From: [Flexibacter] sp. ATCC 35208
GTDB lineage: Bacteria > Bacteroidota > Bacteroidia > Chitinophagales > Chitinophagaceae
Reading direction: 5' to 3'
Assembly: GCF_001975825.1 (NCBI RefSeq)
Contig: NZ_MTKN01000007.1
Coordinates: 73,931 to 137,930 of the forward strand
Length of the DNA: 64,000 bases
The position numbers and the translations under genes are program-made. Within the stretch, counting starts at the first letter, position 1. Every line of letters starts with the position of its first letter. Positions 57,939 to 64,000 of this stretch are shown one piece after another. The notes under the pieces are model-generated. The model had not been told where the DNA came from and ran no database searches. It saw only the letters and a list, made by a program, of their open reading frames with translations.

Positions 57939-58418
57939 TTATAGTGATTGTAGCTGTTTCTTTAATAATTCTATCTGGCCGGTATGGTACATGTCATGGA
58001 GGGCTACGCCATTGATCAGGTATTTGATATCGTAATCCCTGCCGCCTACCGGTGTGTCCAGGTCTTCGGGACTAAGGTCATCAAGCGCGTCCAGCAGGTC
58101 TTCGTGTACGTTTTCCTGTGCTTCGAGAAGTTGTTGCCAGCCTGCGGCCGGGTCTGCTGCGAGATCAGTGACATTAAGCGAATCTTCCTGATCGACGTCG
58201 TAATTGATATTGCCCTGTAATTTTTGTATGACGAATTGTTTCCAGTGGGTCATGTGCTTTACAATAGCGGCGATTGAATTACGGTGGCCAGGGGGTTGTT
58301 GGAACGCCAGTTCGGGGGTTACACCATCAATGGCACTGCAAAAACTGACCCCTACCCAATTGTCTCCATCATAGATCTCGGCATATTGCTGATGGATGTC
58401 GAGGTTGAGTGATTTCAT
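57939..58418 (-). CDS. DinB-family protein
   Basis: Encodes 159 aa, a four-helix bundle of the DinB/YfiT superfamily. Metal-binding histidines are expected in IAAIVKHMTHWKQFVIQKL and LHDMYHTGQIELLKKQL, where they are present. Members are metal-dependent thiol transferases or related enzymes, many without known substrate. The name comes from a DNA-damage-induced Bacillus gene and says nothing of DNA polymerase. It is on the same strand as the ComA-family gene but 200 bp upstream of it, with that gene's own promoter between, so the two are probably independent. No SOS-type operator was recognised. Confidence 0.88.
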   Translation of the reverse strand: MKSLNLDIHQQYAEIYDGDNWVGVSFCSAIDGVTPELAFQQPPGHRNSIAAIVKHMTHWKQFVIQKLQGNINYDVDQEDSLNVTDLAADPAAGWQQLLEAQENVHEDLLDALDDLSPEDLDTPVGGRDYDIKYLINGVALHDMYHTGQIELLKKQLQSL

Positions 58419-58485
58419 AATTTGAGGTTGATATTGTAAAATACGGAGTATGAAGGGATTTCCCTAATAATGGTGTAACATTTAA

Positions 58486-58522
58486 TATAAAAAATACGCT
58501 TTGCCTGTGGCAAAGCGTATTT
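58486..58522 (-). terminator. Rho-independent terminator of the sulfatase operon
   Basis: AAATACGCTTTGCC (58492-58505) pairs perfectly with GGCAAAGCGTATTT (58509-58522), loop TGT. On the minus strand a T run follows. It closes the unit that ends with the sterol-desaturase-family gene. Confidence 0.88.
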
Positions 58523-58543
58523 CAAAAAAAAGGGTGGGGCTCA

Positions 58544-59446
58544 TTATGACCCTGCCACCACCGCAGGCGCCTCCAACGGCAAGGCATCCCCTACCATAGG
58601 TCCGTTAGCCGCCAGTTCGCTTCCTTCTTTCTTAGATTTGAATATAGGCCACAGAAACTGGGCATACCACTCTTCCTGTTTATAATGTTTAATGCCATAC
58701 CCGGAAGGATATTGCCGGGTTATAATCCCCGTACCAAATATCAGATCCCAGACAAAGAACATATTCCCAAAATTCCCTTTATAATACCCGACCCCATCAT
58801 CTGACGTATCTGCATGATGCGCATGGTGGGTAGCAGGCGTGGAAATCACCCTCTCCATCACCCAACCTATTGGCTTCAACCATTTGATGGTATAAAACGG
58901 TTTGTCCCATTTTATACTGGAATGCGCGCCTGTTGTAATCAGCGCTTTCACCCCTGTTACAAACAATACTGGATATCCTAATCCCAGGTACACCAGCGTT
59001 GTTGTCAAATAGATCTGTGAAAAGAAAATGGTATAGATCACATTCTGCCTGCTCGCCATGGCCATCCCCATATAAGGCGCGGAATGGTGTGTACGATGAA
59101 ACCGCCATAACCAGGGCAACTGGTGATGCAACCGGTGATACCAGTACTGTGTAAGATCATCTGCTATTGCTATGATGGCAAATCCCCACCAGAAAGGTAC
59201 CCATGCAAATGCATTCTTCGCATCCGGCAGAAAACGGGGGAATAATAACAGACCTAAGTAAGCCACGAAAGGTCTTACAATGATCTTAGGTATGATAAAG
59301 CAGACAATGTCCAGCACCTTTTCATTCTTCGTCCAGTGATTTTCATAGAGTCCATAAGCAAATTCGATCACTCCAATGAGCAGCATGATGACAGGTAGTC
59401 CCCAGCCATTGAGATTGCGAAAAATGGTTTCGATATGTACAAGCAT
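58544..59446 (-). CDS. sterol desaturase/fatty-acid hydroxylase family membrane enzyme
   Basis: Encodes 300 aa with several membrane segments and the histidine clusters that bind the di-iron centre: YWYHRLHHQLPWLWRFHRTHHS in the middle and TPATHHAHHADTS later. This family hydroxylates or desaturates sterols, carotenoids, fatty acids or ceramide-like lipids using O2 in the inner membrane. It ends an operon with SusC, SusD, a sulfatase and two very small membrane proteins (15 bp from the nearer one), an unusual setting that hints at a sulfated lipid or sterol as the imported substrate, by inference. The C-terminal tail (GPMVGDALPLEAPAVVAGS) is soluble. Confidence 0.92.
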   Translation of the reverse strand: MLVHIETIFRNLNGWGLPVIMLLIGVIEFAYGLYENHWTKNEKVLDIVCFIIPKIIVRPFVAYLGLLLFPRFLPDAKNAFAWVPFWWGFAIIAIADDLTQYWYHRLHHQLPWLWRFHRTHHSAPYMGMAMASRQNVIYTIFFSQIYLTTTLVYLGLGYPVLFVTGVKALITTGAHSSIKWDKPFYTIKWLKPIGWVMERVISTPATHHAHHADTSDDGVGYYKGNFGNMFFVWDLIFGTGIITRQYPSGYGIKHYKQEEWYAQFLWPIFKSKKEGSELAANGPMVGDALPLEAPAVVAGS

Positions 59447-59461
59447 GTGAATGAGTTTTTA

Positions 59462-59617
59462 TTATTTGTGAATAGTTATCGCCGGTTTATCTTTCCATGG
59501 CCGCTGACCTGAAATCATAAAAGACAATAACATCAGCACGATCGGCAATGCATAAATGAAGACGCTGATAATGACATCTCTCAATATGCGTTGCTGCGTT
59601 ACTACTGGCGTTTTCAT
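59462..59617 (-). CDS. small membrane protein, 51 aa
   Basis: A short ORF from ATG 59617 to TAA 59462 encodes 51 aa. It has one strong membrane segment (VIISVFIYALPIVLMLLSFM) preceded by a basic, polar start (MKTPVVTQQRILRD) and followed by a short charged tail (GQRPWKDKPAITIHK). It lies 13 bp after the 40-aa ORF and 15 bp before the hydroxylase, so tight spacing within an operon supports a real gene. No family recognised. It may be an accessory subunit or stabiliser of the membrane hydroxylase. Confidence 0.68.
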   Translation of the reverse strand: MKTPVVTQQRILRDVIISVFIYALPIVLMLLSFMISGQRPWKDKPAITIHK

Positions 59618-59630
59618 ACCTTTTGTTTTT

Positions 59631-59753
59631 TTAGTTAGACAATAAATACCTGACCAACCATAATAACAGACCGATCACCCCCAATGGAATGAGGAAAATG
59701 ATGATCCCCACTATGATCTTCCTAATGAGTAATAGTATGTCCTGCACTACCAT
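59631..59753 (-). CDS. small membrane protein, 40 aa
   Basis: A short ORF from ATG 59753, only 3 bp after the sulfatase stop codon, to TAA 59631. It encodes 40 aa, nearly all of it hydrophobic (IIVGIIIFLIPLGVIGLLLW), with a helical, positively charged junction LLIRK and a short tail VRYLLSN. The 3-bp spacing suggests translational coupling to the sulfatase. No family recognised. Two consecutive micro-proteins between sulfatase and hydroxylase are unlikely to be chance frames. Confidence 0.66.
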   Translation of the reverse strand: MVVQDILLLIRKIIVGIIIFLIPLGVIGLLLWLVRYLLSN

Positions 59754-59756
59754 GAC

Positions 59757-61580
<1,824 letters not shown>

Positions 61581-61599
61581 TGATAGCGTTTTGTGAGTT

Positions 61600-63051
61600 T
61601 TACCAACCGGGATTTTGTGTCAGTTCGTTATTAATATCTATTTCTGATTGTGGGATCGGGTAAAGTGTATCTTTCAAAGCAGCGCCTGTCTTGGCAGGAT
61701 ACACCCTGAGTGCATCGTACAAATAGGTGCCTCCCCTTCTCGACAAGTCGAACCAGCGATTGCCTTCCTGTATGAATTCCTTTCTTCTTTCATGGAATAC
61801 AGAATCACGAAAAGCTGCCTGACTCAGGCCTGCTGTGAGGTTGCTGATCTTTGCCCTTGCCCTTACCTGATTAATAGCAGCATAGGCATCGGCTCCGGGA
61901 CCATTGATCTCGTTCAGTACTTCTGCCTGCATGAGCAGTACATCTGCATAGCGGATCACAGGATAGTTGATACCACTGATGGACTGATTCGTCAATGGAG
62001 AAATGGAATAGTCGATGAACTTGGCGAAGCGTGCAGCGCCGAATTGTACATACTTGCCAGTGGCAGCATTATACATTTGTGTAAAGAACGTCACGTCACG
62101 ACGGGTATCAAAGCTGGCGAACAATTGATACAAAGTACTGTCTGCAGGCTGATCGCCGGGATATACAGCAGGATTGAAAGAGCTAAAGTTACTACTGCTC
62201 AGAGAGTTGGTACTGTTCTTTGCTCCAAGGTTGGTACCAAATTGTACAGAAAAGATATGTTCTTTGCCATTCTTGGTTGACTGCTGGAATACATCGAGGA
62301 AGTTATCAAATAAGGCGTAGCCATAACCACCATTGATCACTGTGTTGAGTTCTGTTGCTGCTTTTGCCCATTCTCTTCTGGTCAGGTAAACCTTAGCGAG
62401 CAATGCATGCGCCGCGCCACTGGTTACACGGCCTACATCAGCACCGGTGTATGTTTTAGGCAACAGGGTCGCCTCATTCAGATCTGAAATGATCTGTGCA
62501 TAGACACTATCCTTGGGACTACGTTTTATCTTTTGTGCATTCACATCGATGCTGGTAGGATCATGCAGTACCAAAGGCGCATCGCCCCAGAAACGTACGA
62601 TATTAAAATACAATAAGCCCCTGATGAATTTGGCCTCGCGCACCAGTCTTGCCCGAAGGGTGGTATCGAAATCTATATTCGGAATATTGTCTATTGCCAC
62701 ATTTGCACGGCTGATACCAAAATAGTGTTGCTGCCAGTTCTTTTTGATACGGTCATTGGCAGGTACATAAGTCGCAGTACCTAATGCACGTACATCTGTA
62801 TTGGTATTGGATGGACTAAAGATCTGGTCATCGCTACCGTTGCCGGTTAAGAGGTTCAGGTCACGGCCATAGATCACGAAGTCGCCGGCAGCATCGGTAT
62901 TGAGTGTACTGTACACCGCTGCTACGGCGGAAACGGCGTCTGACTGCGTTTTGTAGAATTGCGATGCCGTGACGATGGAGTTCGGATCTTCTTCCAGCTT
63001 GTTGCAGGCAGCAGCGAAAAGTAAAGAAAATATGATGAGCGATTTGTTCAT
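61600..63051 (-). CDS. SusD/RagB-like outer-membrane lipoprotein
   Basis: Encodes 483 aa. The lipoprotein signal MNKSLIIFSLLFAAACN puts the lipid on Cys16. The SusD family is certain: ASQFYKTQSDAVSAVAAVYSTL near the start, REAKFIRGLLYFNIVRFWGDAPLVL in the middle, RYADVLLMQAEVLNEING, and the C-terminal FHERRKEFIQEGNRWFDLSRRG and TLYPIPQSEIDINNELTQNPGW. It captures the ligand for the SusC 11 bp upstream and is followed 19 bp later by the sulfatase, so a sulfated ligand is likely. No sigma or FecR gene is visible for this locus within the window. Confidence 0.96.
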   Translation of the reverse strand: MNKSLIIFSLLFAAACNKLEEDPNSIVTASQFYKTQSDAVSAVAAVYSTLNTDAAGDFVIYGRDLNLLTGNGSDDQIFSPSNTNTDVRALGTATYVPANDRIKKNWQQHYFGISRANVAIDNIPNIDFDTTLRARLVREAKFIRGLLYFNIVRFWGDAPLVLHDPTSIDVNAQKIKRSPKDSVYAQIISDLNEATLLPKTYTGADVGRVTSGAAHALLAKVYLTRREWAKAATELNTVINGGYGYALFDNFLDVFQQSTKNGKEHIFSVQFGTNLGAKNSTNSLSSSNFSSFNPAVYPGDQPADSTLYQLFASFDTRRDVTFFTQMYNAATGKYVQFGAARFAKFIDYSISPLTNQSISGINYPVIRYADVLLMQAEVLNEINGPGADAYAAINQVRARAKISNLTAGLSQAAFRDSVFHERRKEFIQEGNRWFDLSRRGGTYLYDALRVYPAKTGAALKDTLYPIPQSEIDINNELTQNPGW

Positions 63052-63062
63052 GGTTGTTAATT

Positions 63063-64000
63063 TTAGAATGTCAGATTCAGACCAGCGAGAAAACCTTTTG
63101 TGCTGGGATAGGCGCCGTAGTCAATACCCTGCTTGGTATTGTCACTATCAAAGAAATTGACTTCGGGATCGAGGCCGGTGTATTTGGTCCATGTCCAGAT
63201 GTTCTGGGCAGAGACATACACCCTGAGCTGACTGATATGTAACTGGCGGATCACATCGCGGGGTATGGAATAGCCTAAAGAAAGTGTTTTGAGTTTTACG
63301 TAAGATCCATCTTCTACATACCTGTCAGTCACCTGTGCTACAGGCGCGTTGGTGGCTTTCGCAACTTTGCCGTTGGGATTGGTCGCACTGTATCTATCCA
63401 GCAAAGTGGCAGAGGCATTCAGCGAGAGCGTAGGTATTTCCAGTTTTTGCTGGAGGAAGTTGAAGATCTTATTACCATAAGAACCCTGGAAGAACAAGGA
63501 CAGGTCAAACCCTTTGTAAGCAAGGGTATTGGAGAAGCCAAAAGTAAATTTAGGCTGTGCACTGCCCAAGTAATGTTTATCTGCAGTGGTGATCGCACCA
63601 TCACCATTTGTATCTACATATTTGGTATCGCCTACCTGTTGAGATACACCGGTAAGGTAAGGTACACCTTTCGCTACGTCTGCAGCGGTAAGCAACCCTG
63701 CGGTATTATATCCCCAGAAACTGCCGACAGGCAACCCAACTTTTACAATCACCGGCGATACATATCCTGTTGGCGCCAAAGGGTAGTAGTAATCGGTTCC
63801 CTGGCCCAGGCTAAGGATCTTGTTTTTGTTCACTGCAAATACAGCAGTGGTCTTCCAGGTGAAGGAACTGCTTTTGATATTATCAGATGAAAGACTCAGC
63901 TCTATCCCTTTGTTCTCTACGCTACCTACATTCTGCAATACACTGGAATATCCTGAATAGAGCGGGAATGGTACATTCAGCAGCAGGTCTGTCGTCTTCT
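63063..64000 (-). CDS. SusC/RagA TonB-dependent receptor, C-terminal part (cut by window edge)
   Basis: The frame is open to the window end at 64000, so this is the last 312 or so residues of a SusC barrel; the signal, plug and any STN domain lie outside. Family sequence is clear: KTTDLLLNVPFPLYSGYSSV and LQNVGSVENKGIELSLSS in the barrel, KHYLGSAQPKFTFGFSNTLAYKGFDLSLFF, LKTLSLGYSIP, LRVYVSAQNIWTWTKYTGLDPE and a terminal strand KGFLAGLNLTF. The codon at 63938 can be read as an internal TTG start but is not one. It forms the transporter of the sulfatase/hydroxylase locus. Confidence 0.93.
   Translation of the reverse strand, partial: KTTDLLLNVPFPLYSGYSSVLQNVGSVENKGIELSLSSDNIKSSSFTWKTTAVFAVNKNKILSLGQGTDYYYPLAPTGYVSPVIVKVGLPVGSFWGYNTAGLLTAADVAKGVPYLTGVSQQVGDTKYVDTNGDGAITTADKHYLGSAQPKFTFGFSNTLAYKGFDLSLFFQGSYGNKIFNFLQQKLEIPTLSLNASATLLDRYSATNPNGKVAKATNAPVAQVTDRYVEDGSYVKLKTLSLGYSIPRDVIRQLHISQLRVYVSAQNIWTWTKYTGLDPEVNFFDSDNTKQGIDYGAYPSTKGFLAGLNLTF

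Noticed and set aside
63063..63938. Complete 291-aa protein starting at 63938
   Set aside because: The frame continues with clear SusC barrel sequence to 64000; the codon at 63938 is an internal TTG, so this is a partial gene.

Overview
The window looks like chromosomal DNA from a Bacteroidota member, most likely a Chitinophaga-like member of the Chitinophagaceae. The grounds are three SusC/SusD outer-membrane pairs (the third cut by the window edge), two ECF sigma/FecR modules that each adjoin a SusC carrying an STN domain, two secreted proteins with C-terminal type IX secretion (T9SS) sorting domains, and several -7 elements of the TAnnTTTG type. No tRNA, rRNA, insertion sequence, phage gene or CRISPR array was seen.

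Layout. 0-3.8 kb (+): a secreted esterase, a PAS histidine kinase with a receiver-CRP fusion regulator, and a coiled-coil protein. 3.8-5.7 kb (+): a MauE/DoxX-type membrane protein, a short secreted two-cysteine peptide and a membrane-anchored protein of unknown function. 5.7-12.3 kb (-): ECF sigma, FecR, SusC, SusD; the sigma factor lacks region 4.2 and the FecR has a His/Glu-rich insert. 12.6-16.6 kb (-): a large hybrid histidine kinase with its response regulator. 16.8-26.3 kb: M28 peptidase, basic-secretory-type peptidase, RmuC, an outer-membrane barrel, a GH127 beta-L-arabinofuranosidase and a DUF885 protein. 26.3-28.7 kb (-): an FAD amino-acid dehydrogenase and a 4-hydroxyproline epimerase. 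29.0-37.3 kb (-): ECF sigma, FecR, SusC, SusD, a nucleotide pyrophosphatase/phosphodiesterase-type enzyme and a small unknown protein. 38.0-40.1 kb (-): a secreted HEXXH protein with a T9SS tail. 40.6-43.9 kb (+): ATP-grasp, alpha-E and transglutaminase genes in one operon. 44.0-49.1 kb: amino-acid permease, aldehyde dehydrogenase and DapA-family lyase (-), divergent from an AraC regulator (+). 49.2-58.4 kb: a lipoprotein, a very large multidomain sugar-dehydrogenase-like T9SS protein, a DPP-IV-like peptidase, an aldo/keto reductase, a ComA-family protein and a DinB protein. 58.5-64.0 kb (-): SusC (partial), SusD, sulfatase, two very small membrane proteins and a sterol-desaturase/fatty-acid-hydroxylase family enzyme.

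How the genes work together. The epimerase and FAD dehydrogenase at 26-28 kb and the DapA-type lyase and aldehyde dehydrogenase at 45-48 kb make up all four steps from trans-4-hydroxy-L-proline to 2-oxoglutarate, with a permease and an AraC regulator beside the second half. The several secreted peptidases would suit a collagen-like or other protein substrate, although this link is inferred. The SusCD loci each carry a different enzyme (phosphodiesterase in one, sulfatase plus membrane hydroxylase in another), suggesting uptake of different phospho- or sulfo-substrates.

The most unusual material: tandem repeats that sit against or include gene 3' ends (a 49-bp unit that rebuilds the stop codon, a 57-bp duplication, and an array alternating 27- and 35-bp units); an exact 11-bp repeat ahead of the ATP-grasp operon; the ATP-grasp/alpha-E/transglutaminase operon, whose product is unknown as far as I know; the two tiny membrane proteins between sulfatase and hydroxylase; and the sigma factor without region 4.2.
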